Below, one piece after another: positions 8,497 through 17,119 of a stretch of DNA of 32,313 nt (positions are counted from its first letter, which is position 1; every line of letters starts with the position of its first letter). A program made the position numbers and the translations under genes. The DNA is taken from NCBI GenBank assembly GCA_019689555.1, contig JADGHE010000040.1, positions 1-32,313 of the forward strand, given 5' to 3'. This DNA is from Variibacter sp. (GTDB lineage: Bacteria > Pseudomonadota > Alphaproteobacteria > Rhizobiales > Xanthobacteraceae). A model generated the notes under the pieces. It had not been told where the DNA came from. It made no database searches and saw only the letters and a program-made list of their open reading frames with translations.

Positions 8497-9453
8497 ATGA
8501 CCGCCAAGGGCTTCGCATCGGCGGACGACCTCTCCGACAAGACGGTGACGTTCGAAGAGATCGGCCCCGGCCTCTATGCCTACACCGCCGAAGGCGACCC
8601 CAACTCCGGCGTCATCGTGGGCGACGAGTCCGTGATGATCGTCGACGCGCAGGCGACGCCGGTAATGGCGCGGAACGTGATCGCGCGCGTGCGCGAGGTC
8701 ACCGACAAGCCGATCCGCCACCTGCTGCTCACCCACTATCATGCGGTGCGCGTCTTTGGCGCCTCGGCCTTCGAGGACGCCGCGATCATCGCCTCCGACA
8801 TGACTCGCGACCTCATCATCGAGCGCGGGGAGCAGGACAAGGCCTCCGAGATGGGGCGCTTCCCGCGCCTCTTCCGCGCGGCGGAATCGGTGCCGCCGGG
8901 GCTCACCTGGCCGACGATCACGTTTCCGAACGAGCTGCGCATCTTTCTCGGCAAGCGCGAGGTGCGCCTCCTGCATCTCGGCCGCGCCCACACGGCGGGC
9001 GACGTCGTCGCCCATGTGCCCGACGCCGACGTGGTCTTCTCCGGCGACCTCGTCGAATACCGCTCCGCCTGCTACTGCGGCGATGCGCACTTCACCGAAT
9101 GGCCGGGAACGCTCGACCGCCTCGCCGCGCTGAGGCCGCGTGCGCTCGTGCCCGGCCGCGGCGCCGCGCTCAAGACGCCGGCAAAGGTCGCCGAAGCGAT
9201 CGCCCTCACGCGCGACTTTCTCGCGACGCTTTACGAATCCGTGCATGCGAGCGTCGCCCGGGGCCGTTCGCTCAAGGAGGCCTTCGACGCCGCGCGCGCC
9301 GCAATGGACCCCAAATTCGCGGACTTCGCGATCTACGAGCACTGCCTGCCCTTCAACGTGTCCCGCGCCTACGACGAGGCGCGCGGCATCGGCTGGCCGG
9401 TCATCTGGACGGCGGAGCGCGACCGCGAACTGTGGAGGGAGCTGCAGGAATAG
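8497..9453 (+). CDS. Metallo-beta-lactamase-fold protein with incomplete metal site
   Basis: A 318-residue MBL-fold protein. The usual HxHxDH motif reads His80-Tyr-His82-Ala-Val84-Arg85, so the Asp and His of metal site 2 are replaced. His165 (GRAHTAGD) and Asp184 (FSGDL) are kept. The position usually occupied by the last His ligand appears as Arg221 (VPGRGA). A CxCxDxH-type cluster (Cys192, Cys194, Asp196, His198) lies just after Asp184 and might supply other ligands. An ATG at 8497 with GGGGTG upstream is preferred to the in-frame GTG at 8467. It sits between DoxX and the FAD monooxygenase. A hydrolase acting on the monooxygenase product is a reasonable guess, not shown. Confidence 0.85.
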   Translation: MTAKGFASADDLSDKTVTFEEIGPGLYAYTAEGDPNSGVIVGDESVMIVDAQATPVMARNVIARVREVTDKPIRHLLLTHYHAVRVFGASAFEDAAIIASDMTRDLIIERGEQDKASEMGRFPRLFRAAESVPPGLTWPTITFPNELRIFLGKREVRLLHLGRAHTAGDVVAHVPDADVVFSGDLVEYRSACYCGDAHFTEWPGTLDRLAALRPRALVPGRGAALKTPAKVAEAIALTRDFLATLYESVHASVARGRSLKEAFDAARAAMDPKFADFAIYEHCLPFNVSRAYDEARGIGWPVIWTAERDRELWRELQE

Positions 9454-9505
9454 GCCGCGCCGGCGCGGGCCGCCGTGCGGGCAGGCGTGGCCGGGGGAGC
9501 CACCC

Positions 9506-11107
9506 ATGACGCCGCAAAACCACGGAGCCGTCTTTCGTTACGCCTACCGCCGCTCGGCCGACCAGGATACCGGCGAGCCCGTGCGTCACCCGGTCGTCAT
9601 CGTCGGCGCGGGCCCGGTCGGGCTCACCGCGGCGATCGACCTTGCCCTTCGCGGCGTTCCCGTCGTGCTGCTCGACGATTCCGACCGTATCGGGGAAGGC
9701 TCGCGCGGCATCTGCTACGCCAAGCGCTCGCTGGAAATCTGGGACCGTCTCGGCCTCGGCGAACGGCTGCTCTCCATGGGCGTCACCTGGCGGCTCGGCA
9801 AGGTCTTCCTCCGCGACAGGCTCGCTTATGACTTCGACCTTCTGCCGGAGGACGGCCACAAGATGCCGGCCTTCATCAACCTGCAGCAGTATCGGCTCGA
9901 GAAGGCGCTGGTCGACCGCGCGCAGGAGATCGGGACGATCGACCTGCGCTGGAAGAACAAGGTGTTGGGGCTCGCCGCGCGCGGCGACGGCGTGCGCCTC
10001 GCGGTGGAGACGCCGGAAGGCTTCTATGCGCTCGACGCCGCATGGGTGATCGCCGCCGACGGCGCGCGCTCCACCGTGCGCGAGCTGCTCGGCCTCGGCT
10101 TCGGCGGCGTGTCGTTCGAGGACAAGTTCCTGATCGCCGACATCCGCATGGCCGCCGACCTGCCGACCGAGCGGCGCTTCTGGTTCGACCCGCCGTTCCA
10201 TTCCGGCCAGTCGGCGCTGATGCACCGGCAGCCGGACAATGTCTGGCGCATCGATCTTCAGCTCGGCCCGGAGGCGGACATCGCCGAGGAGCAGAAGCCC
10301 GAGCGCGTCATGGCCCGCCTCAAGCGCATGCTCGGCGAGCGCGATTTCTCGCTCGAATGGGTCTCGATCTATCGCTTCAGCTGCCGGCGGCTCGCGCGCT
10401 TCGTGCACGGACGCGTGATCTTCGCCGGCGACGCCGCCCACCAGGTCTCGCCCTTCGGTGCGCGCGGGGGCAATTCGGGCGTGCAGGACGCCGAGAACAT
10501 CGCCTGGAAGCTCGCCGCCGTGCTGCGTGGCGAGGCCGGCCCCCGCCTGATCGAGAGCTACGACATCGAGCGCACGCAGGCGGCGGACGAAAACATCGCG
10601 CATTCGACGCGCTCGACCGACTTCATCGCGCCGCGCACGCCGGCCGCGCGGACGCTGCGCAACGCCGTGCTGTCGCTCGCGCCGGAGGCGGAGTTCGCGC
10701 GCCACATGGTCAATTCCGGGCGGCTGTCCACCGCGACCGTCTACGACTCGCCGCTGTCGACCCCGGACGCGGACGCCTTCGGCGGAGCGGCCCGGCTCGG
10801 CGCGCCCGCGCCCGATGCCCCGATCACGCGGCCCGACTGCGGCGACGGTTATCTGCTGGAAAGCCTGTCCGGCGGGTTCGAGCTCCTGCATGTCGCCGAC
10901 GGGGAACCGCCGGACGTTCCGGCGGGCGTGACGCTGCGCGTGATCGGCAAGGATCTCGTCGATGCAAGCGGCGCCTTTGCGGCCCGCTTCGACGCGAGCC
11001 CGGGCGCCACCTACCTGTTGCGGCCTGACCACCATCTCTGCGCCCGCTGGCGCCGGGCCGACCGGGCCGGCATCGAGGCGGCCATGCGCCGCGCGCTCGG
11101 CCATTGA
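9506..11107 (+). CDS. FAD-dependent aromatic monooxygenase (PHBH/phenol-hydroxylase family)
   Basis: A 533-residue group A flavoprotein monooxygenase that would use NAD(P)H, FAD and O2 to hydroxylate an aromatic substrate. The Rossmann motif GAGPVGL is at 34-40 and the second FAD motif 'FAGDAAHQVSPFGARGG' has its Asp at residue 309. The C-terminal ~100 residues resemble the thioredoxin-like domain of MhpA/PcpB-type enzymes ('ATYLLRPDHHLCARW'). The ATG has a GGGGGAG ribosome-binding site 6 bp upstream. The gene is 52 bp after the MBL-fold gene and likely in one operon with it. The substrate is not determined; 3-(3-hydroxyphenyl)propionate-like, salicylate-like and halophenol hydroxylases all share this architecture. 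Confidence 0.88.
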   Translation: MTPQNHGAVFRYAYRRSADQDTGEPVRHPVVIVGAGPVGLTAAIDLALRGVPVVLLDDSDRIGEGSRGICYAKRSLEIWDRLGLGERLLSMGVTWRLGKVFLRDRLAYDFDLLPEDGHKMPAFINLQQYRLEKALVDRAQEIGTIDLRWKNKVLGLAARGDGVRLAVETPEGFYALDAAWVIAADGARSTVRELLGLGFGGVSFEDKFLIADIRMAADLPTERRFWFDPPFHSGQSALMHRQPDNVWRIDLQLGPEADIAEEQKPERVMARLKRMLGERDFSLEWVSIYRFSCRRLARFVHGRVIFAGDAAHQVSPFGARGGNSGVQDAENIAWKLAAVLRGEAGPRLIESYDIERTQAADENIAHSTRSTDFIAPRTPAARTLRNAVLSLAPEAEFARHMVNSGRLSTATVYDSPLSTPDADAFGGAARLGAPAPDAPITRPDCGDGYLLESLSGGFELLHVADGEPPDVPAGVTLRVIGKDLVDASGAFAARFDASPGATYLLRPDHHLCARWRRADRAGIEAAMRRALGH

Positions 11108-11140
11108 CCGACGCGAAGAGCGGCGCGCGCGGATCGTGGA

Positions 11141-11578
11141 TCAGTGGGTGCTCGACTCGCTCTCGCCCGCGTGACGCATCGAGACCATCATCTCCTCGCA
11201 GGCGCGGTAGCACGCCTCGCAGGCCTCGGCGCAGATGCGGCAATGCGCATGCATGGCGGCATGGCGGCGGCACTCCTCGGCGCAGGTGCGGCACGCCTGC
11301 GCGCAGGCGGCAAGTTGGGCCTGCAGCGGTTGCGGACCGGCGCGGCCGATGCGCAGCACCACGGCGCCCGTCGCGGCGCAAACGTCCGCGCAATCGAGGT
11401 TGAGACGGATGCAGTCGGTGAGCCTTTCCACCTTCGGTTCCGACAGGCACGCATCCGCGCAGGCGTGGCAGGCGGCCAGGCAGGCGAAGCACGCCTCGCT
11501 GCAGCGCACGATATCCGCCGGGTGGGACGAAGGATGCGGATGGGTGTCCAACAAGGCCGAGACCGAGACGATTGCCAT
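11141..11578 (-). CDS. Cys-rich four-helix-bundle copper storage protein (Csp/DUF326)
   Basis: A 145-residue protein with 18 cysteines, arranged along helices as CxxxC and CxxC repeats (for example CSEACFACLAACHACADAC and CRICAEACEACYRAC). This is the pattern of the copper storage proteins, four-helix bundles filled with Cu(I)-thiolate sites. No Tat or Sec signal is seen from the chosen start, so it resembles the cytosolic Csp3 type. The ATG at 11578 has a GGAG ribosome-binding site; the in-frame extension to 11695 is Pro/Gln-rich and overlaps the DUF2783 start region on the other strand. It converges on the monooxygenase gene and diverges from DUF2783. Confidence 0.88.
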   Translation of the reverse strand: MAIVSVSALLDTHPHPSSHPADIVRCSEACFACLAACHACADACLSEPKVERLTDCIRLNLDCADVCAATGAVVLRIGRAGPQPLQAQLAACAQACRTCAEECRRHAAMHAHCRICAEACEACYRACEEMMVSMRHAGESESSTH

Positions 11579-11678
11579 GGCGCGCTCCGGGGGTGAGGAT
11601 GGCGCGGAGTTAACTTGCGGCGCCTGGGCTTGTTCCTCCTGGCCCGGCGCCGGCGTCAGTGGGCGAACGGACGGCGCC

Positions 11679-11930
11679 ATGGCGAAACTGATCACGGCCT
11701 CGCGCTTCGCGGATCCGGATGCGGCTTACGCGGCGCTCCTCGCGGCGCACCGCGGGCTCGACGGCGAAGCAAGCGTTATGCTCAACGCCAAGCTCGTGCT
11801 CATCCTTGCCAATCACATCGGCGACTTCGCCGTGCTCGAGGAGGCGATCGCCCTCGCCAAAGCGGCCGGCGCCGGAGGCGACGTGCCGCCGACGCAGGGC
11901 AGAGCGAACTCCGGTCGCGCGGCGCCGTAG
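11679..11930 (+). CDS. DUF2783 domain-containing small protein
   Basis: An 83-residue protein beginning MAKLITASRFADPDAAYAALL. The core 'LNAKLVLILANHIGD' with a following acidic/alanine helix fits DUF2783, a family of about 60-70 residue proteins without known function; from memory, it is often encoded beside FAD monooxygenases and MBL-fold proteins in alphaproteobacteria. Here the monooxygenase ends 571 bp upstream and the copper-storage gene lies between them on the other strand. There is only a weak ribosome-binding site before the ATG at 11679. The ~20 C-terminal residues (GGDVPPTQGRANSGRAAP) look like an unstructured tail. A small accessory subunit of the monooxygenase system is a plausible role. 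Confidence 0.65.
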   Translation: MAKLITASRFADPDAAYAALLAAHRGLDGEASVMLNAKLVLILANHIGDFAVLEEAIALAKAAGAGGDVPPTQGRANSGRAAP

Positions 11931-12131
11931 TTTCGGCAGGCCGGCGATTGCTTGCACAAATCGTCGGGCGCCATCCGGCGAGCCGACATCCGTCGGGCGG
12001 CATTAATCAAACGGCATCCAACGGGCGGACACAATCAGCCGTTACGGGCCCGTTGAGCGCGGGCGTGGCGCGGCGGCGTCCGCCCGTGGTAGCTGCTGGG
12101 CCTGCGTCGCCCTCTCCCCGGAGCTTCGATC
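11931..12131. other. Intergenic region before the DMT permease gene
   Basis: A 201-base spacer with a slightly more A/T-rich patch (about 12000-12045) likely to contain the promoter of the DMT gene. Two imperfect copies of a CATCC-N3-GGGCGG block are visible near 11989 and 12017. I see no gene or RNA. Confidence 0.4.
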
Positions 12132-13094
12132 GTGTCGCAAGCGCGCGCCAACCGCCGCGGCATCATTGCCGTGACCATCGCCACCGCGGGCTTCTCCGGC
12201 AACGACGCCATCGTCAAGCTGGTGGCGCGCGACTACCCGCTCGGCGAGGTGATCTTCGTCCGCGGGCTCATGACTTGCCTGCTGGTCGGAACAGTTCTGG
12301 CGCTCCTCGGGCATTTCGGATCCGTGCGCTTCGCGTGGAAGCGCGTCGTGCTCGCCCGCTCGGGATTCGAGGCGCTGAGCACCCTGTTCTTCACCTCGGC
12401 GCTGGTCCACATGCCGCTCGCGGCGCTGTCGACCATCATTCTCGTCGCGCCGCTGATCCTCACGGCCCTTTCGGTCCTGCTGTTCAAGGAGGCCGTGGGC
12501 TGGCGCCGCTGGGCCGCCATTGCGGTGGGCTTCGCCGGCACGTTGTTCGTGGTCAAGCCGACCCCCGGGGCGTTCGACGCCTGGGCCCTCCTGGGGCTCG
12601 CCTGCGCCTGCACCTCCGCCGGGCGCGACCTGCTGACCCGGCGCCTGCCCCCCGGCACGCCGAGCCTCGTCGTCTCCTTCGGGGCCGCCGTCGCCGTGAC
12701 GCTGGTGGGCGCGGCCATGGGCTTCTGGGAGCAATGGCGGCCGATGGCGTGGCCCGGCCTTGCGCTGCTCGCGCTCGCCGCGGTGTCTCTGGCCGCCGCC
12801 AATTTCTTCATGGTGCTGGCCTATCGGGGAGTCGAGATCGCCGCGGTCGCCCCCTTCCGCTACTGCATCCTCCTCTGGGCGGGGCTTGCCGGCTATTTCG
12901 TCTTCGGCGAGGTGCCGGACCGCTGGTCGGCCGTCGGGGCGGCGCTCATCGTCGCGAGCGGGCTCTACGCCCTGCACCGGGAAGCGGTCCGCGCCCGCGA
13001 AGCCGCCGTCTCGGCCGCGGACGCCGCGGCCGAGCGGGGAACGCCCGGCCCGTCCGCCCCGGAAGCGTCCCGCGCGGCGGACGCGCGGCATTAG
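12132..13094 (+). CDS. DMT-family (EamA) permease
   Basis: A 320-residue inner-membrane protein with about ten hydrophobic helices forming two EamA repeats, as in drug/metabolite transporters. Family marks are 'GFSGNDAIVKLVARDYPLGEVIFVRG' at the start, 'LILTALSVLLFKEAVGWRRWAAIAVGFAGTLFVVKP' at the end of the first repeat, and a similar segment near residues 260-290. The start is a GTG at 12132 with GGAG about 9 bp before it. The C-terminal ~30 residues are a hydrophilic Ala/Glu-rich tail. Substrates of this family range from amino acids to nucleosides and riboflavin, and none can be assigned here. The gene precedes the TRAP permease pair by 134 bp and may be a separate unit. Confidence 0.87.
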   Translation: MSQARANRRGIIAVTIATAGFSGNDAIVKLVARDYPLGEVIFVRGLMTCLLVGTVLALLGHFGSVRFAWKRVVLARSGFEALSTLFFTSALVHMPLAALSTIILVAPLILTALSVLLFKEAVGWRRWAAIAVGFAGTLFVVKPTPGAFDAWALLGLACACTSAGRDLLTRRLPPGTPSLVVSFGAAVAVTLVGAAMGFWEQWRPMAWPGLALLALAAVSLAAANFFMVLAYRGVEIAAVAPFRYCILLWAGLAGYFVFGEVPDRWSAVGAALIVASGLYALHREAVRAREAAVSAADAAAERGTPGPSAPEASRAADARH

Positions 13095-13107
13095 CCGCAA
13101 GTACCGA

Positions 13108-13136
13108 TTGACGGCCTCGGCCCGGTCTGGATTAAG
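13108..13136 (+). promoter_or_regulatory. Possible promoter for dctQM
   Basis: A TTGACG -35-like hexamer at 13108-13113 is followed after 17 bp by ATTAAG at 13131-13136, a poor -10 match. It lies about 90 bp before the dctQ start, in the spacer after the DMT gene. Confidence 0.28.
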
Positions 13137-13228
13137 TGTCGGCGGCCTGCCAGGGTGCCGCAAAGGCCTCCGGCGGAGAAGGCCCAAGGGCGGGCGAACC
13201 GCCATGAAGAACGCTCAGGGGGACGACA

Positions 13229-13819
13229 TTGCAGGCACTGCTGGCGCTGAGCCGCGCGATCGACGCGATCAATTCCCGCATCGGCAAGCTGTTGAGCTGG
13301 CTGATTTTGGTGGCGGTCCTGGTGTCCGCCACCAATGCGGTGGTCCGCAAGCTCTTCGATACGTCCTCCAATGCCTGGCTCGAACTGCAGTGGGTGCTGT
13401 TCGGCATCGTGTTCCTGCTCTGCTCGCCGTGGACGCTCATCAGCAACGAGCACATCCGCATCGACATCGTGAACAACCTGCTGCCGCAGCGGACCCGCAA
13501 CTGGATCGACCTGATCGGCCACGCCTTCTTTCTGCTGCCGCTCACGGTCGTCATGGTCGTCACCGCCGCGCCGTTCTTCCTGCGCTCCTACGAGGTCAAC
13601 GAGCAGTCGACCAATGCGGGCGGCCTTCCGCAATGGCCCTCCAAGGGCGTCGTGCTCATCGGTTTCGCGCTCCTGCTCGTGCAGGGCGTCTCCGAGCTGA
13701 TCAAGCGCTTTGCGGTCATGCGCGGCGTCATACCCGACCCCTACGCCGCCGCCCCGCAGCACCCCGCCGAGTCGGAGGCCGAGCGCCTGCTCGCCGAAAT
13801 GCGATCAGAGCCCCACTGA
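13229..13819 (+). CDS. dctQ: TRAP transporter small permease (DctQ)
   Basis: A 196-residue membrane protein with four hydrophobic helices, the small membrane subunit of a TRAP transporter. 'AVVRKLFDTSSNAWLELQWVLFGIVFLLCSPWTLISNEHIRIDIV' is the conserved DctQ region. The start is a TTG at 13229, supported by AGGGGGA about 6 bp upstream. The ATG at 13204 is in another frame. The hydrophilic C-terminal tail ends just 27 bp before dctM, so the two are cotranscribed. The sequence is of the COG4665 (mannitol/chloroaromatic-type) group, which matches the binding proteins encoded nearby. Confidence 0.9.
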   Translation: MQALLALSRAIDAINSRIGKLLSWLILVAVLVSATNAVVRKLFDTSSNAWLELQWVLFGIVFLLCSPWTLISNEHIRIDIVNNLLPQRTRNWIDLIGHAFFLLPLTVVMVVTAAPFFLRSYEVNEQSTNAGGLPQWPSKGVVLIGFALLLVQGVSELIKRFAVMRGVIPDPYAAAPQHPAESEAERLLAEMRSEPH

Positions 13820-13846
13820 CCTCACGATAAGATTGGAACGCTACCC

Positions 13847-15658
13847 ATGGTGGAGCTGCTGATCCATTACATGGCGCCGCTCATGTTCGCGTCGCTCGTG
13901 GTATTCCTGCTCTTGGGATACCCGGTCGCGTTCTCGCTCGCCGCCAACGGGCTGATCTTCGGCATTCTGGGCATCGAGCTCGGCCTGTTCCGGCCGGAAT
14001 TCCTGCAGGCGCTGCCCGAGCGCGTCTACGGCGTGATGACCAATGACACGCTGCTCGCGGTGCCCTTCTTCACCTTCATGGGGCTCATCCTCGAACGCTC
14101 CGGCATGGCGGAGGATTTGCTCGATACGGTGGGGCAACTTTTCGGCACGGTGCGCGGCGGGCTCGCCTACGCGGTCGTGTTCGTCGGCGCCCTGCTCGCC
14201 GCGACCACCGGGGTCGTCGCCGCCTCCGTCATCTCGATGGGCCTGATCTCGCTGCCGATCATGCTGCGCTATGGCTACGACCGGCGCGTGGCGACGGGGG
14301 TCATCGCCGCCTCGGGCACGCTCGCGCAGATCATTCCGCCCTCGCTCGTCCTCATCGTCATGGCCGACCAGCTCGGCCGCTCCGTCGGCGACATGTACGA
14401 AGGCGCGTTCATTCCGGGGCTCGCGCTCGCGCTGCTGTACGCCGCCTACGTGTTCGCCGTCGCCATGCTGTTTCCGAACGCGGCGCCCGGCCTTCCCAAG
14501 GAGGACATCGGCTACCGCGAGCCGGACGGCGCCCGCGGCGTCTGGCAGCTCGGGGTGCTGGTGCTCTTTTCGGGCCTCGTCGCCTATTACGTCATGACGC
14601 AGACGCATGTGCGCAGCGGCGCCGACTTCGTGGTGCTGACGATGTCCGTGGGGGTGGTGGTGGCGTTCCTGTGCGCCGTCTTCAACCGCCTGTTCGGCCC
14701 GCAGCGGCTGTGGATCACTGGCGCCGCCCTGCTTTTGTTCGTCGGCGCATGGTTCCTCCTCAAGCGGGCAGACCACGCGAACTGGGCGCTGCTGATGGAG
14801 GCGCTGGCGGCGGGCGCGCTCTATGCCTTCGTCGCCGGCTCGATCGAGCGCGCCACCGGCTTTCGCATCGTCTCGGCGATCGCCGAGCAGGTCACGTTCG
14901 TGATGGTGCCGCCGCTCGCGCTCATCTTCCTCGTGCTCGGCACGATCTTCATCGGCGTCGCGACGCCGACGGAAGGCGGCGCGATGGGCGCGGCGGGCGC
15001 CCTGGCACTCGCTTTGATGAAGGGCCGGCTGAAGTGGGACCTCGTCCGCCAGGCGACAGAATCGACTGCGAAGCTGTCCGCCTTCGTGATCTTCATTCTC
15101 ATCGGCGCGCGCGTGTTCTCCCTCACCTTCTACGGCGTGAACGGCCACAAATGGGTCGAGGAACTGCTGGTCTCGCTGCCCGGCGGGCAGATGGGCTTCC
15201 TGCTGTTCGTCAATGTGTTCGTGTTCCTGCTCGCCTTCTTCCTCGACTTCTTCGAGATCGCGTTCATCGTCATTCCGCTGCTCGGACCGGCGGCCGAGCG
15301 CCTCGGCATCGACCTCATCTGGTTCGGCGTGATCCTCGGCGTGAACATGCAGACCTCGTTCATGCATCCGCCGTTCGGCTTCGCGCTCTTCTACCTGCGG
15401 TCGGTCGCGCCGCGGGTGGCCTATCTCGATCGCATCACAGGCAAGCTGACGGAGCCGGTGACGACCGGGCAGATCTACTGGGGCGCGGTGCCGTTCGTGC
15501 TGATCCAGTGCCTCATGGTCGTCCTGGTGATCCTCTTCCCCGGCATGGTGATGCACTACAAGAGCGCGGGCCCGCAGGTCGACCCGTCGAAGGTCAAGAT
15601 CGAAATTCCGCAGATCGAGCTGCCGCCGCTCGACCTCGGGCCCCCGAAGATGCAGTAG
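13847..15658 (+). CDS. dctM: TRAP transporter large permease (DctM), long form
   Basis: A 603-residue permease, the transport subunit of the TRAP system. The N-terminal half has the DctM motifs 'LLGYPVAFSLAANG', 'TNDTLLAVPFFTFMGLILERSGMAEDLLDTVG' and 'ASGTLAQIIPPSLVLIVMADQLG'; the C-terminal half has 'GVATPTEGGAMGAAGALALALMKGRL' and 'GVNMQTSFMHPPFGFALFYLRSVAP'. It is much longer than a standard ~430-residue DctM because of a ~130-residue insertion around residues 225-355 with about three additional hydrophobic helices. This is the FcbT3/TakP-associated (COG4664) form. A short proline-rich tail follows the last helix. The nearest binding-protein genes are downstream on the opposite strand. Confidence 0.93.
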   Translation: MVELLIHYMAPLMFASLVVFLLLGYPVAFSLAANGLIFGILGIELGLFRPEFLQALPERVYGVMTNDTLLAVPFFTFMGLILERSGMAEDLLDTVGQLFGTVRGGLAYAVVFVGALLAATTGVVAASVISMGLISLPIMLRYGYDRRVATGVIAASGTLAQIIPPSLVLIVMADQLGRSVGDMYEGAFIPGLALALLYAAYVFAVAMLFPNAAPGLPKEDIGYREPDGARGVWQLGVLVLFSGLVAYYVMTQTHVRSGADFVVLTMSVGVVVAFLCAVFNRLFGPQRLWITGAALLLFVGAWFLLKRADHANWALLMEALAAGALYAFVAGSIERATGFRIVSAIAEQVTFVMVPPLALIFLVLGTIFIGVATPTEGGAMGAAGALALALMKGRLKWDLVRQATESTAKLSAFVIFILIGARVFSLTFYGVNGHKWVEELLVSLPGGQMGFLLFVNVFVFLLAFFLDFFEIAFIVIPLLGPAAERLGIDLIWFGVILGVNMQTSFMHPPFGFALFYLRSVAPRVAYLDRITGKLTEPVTTGQIYWGAVPFVLIQCLMVVLVILFPGMVMHYKSAGPQVDPSKVKIEIPQIELPPLDLGPPKMQ

Positions 15659-15871
15659 CGCAAGGCGAAGCACCCAAAGCTCCGGCCGCGGGCCGGGCTT
15701 GCGGCTCGGCGTGCCGCGCTTCACCTGCGGCCCCGGCTCCGCCCGCGGCCAGCGGCTTCACATGCGGCCCAGCGCCGACTTCCGCCGAGGCCGGCGGGCG
15801 CCGCGCCGTTCCGGGCAAAAACCCGGGACGTCGGCGACGCCCCGGGGTCCAGCATCCCGAACGGACAGCGA
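15659..15871. other. Convergent intergenic region with short direct repeat and hairpin
   Basis: This lies between dctM and the opposing SBP2 gene. It contains two copies of a 16-base direct repeat differing at one position (GCTTCACCTGCGGCCC at 15718-15733 and GCTTCACATGCGGCCC at 15755-15770). It also holds a hairpin CCGGG-CAAAAA-CCCGG at 15811-15826 that could contribute to ending transcription in either direction. I see no gene. Confidence 0.5.
15811..15826. terminator. Possible terminator hairpin between dctM and SBP2 gene
   Basis: A 5-bp G/C stem (extendable by one G-T pair) with a six-base CAAAAA loop lies between convergent genes. No T run follows the stem on either strand, so this is only a weak candidate. 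Confidence 0.25.

Positions 15872-17119
<1,248 letters not shown>

Noticed and set aside
13204-13228. ATG at 13204 as the dctQ start
   Set aside because: It is in a different frame from the DctQ protein. The TTG at 13229 with AGGGGGA upstream starts the correct frame.
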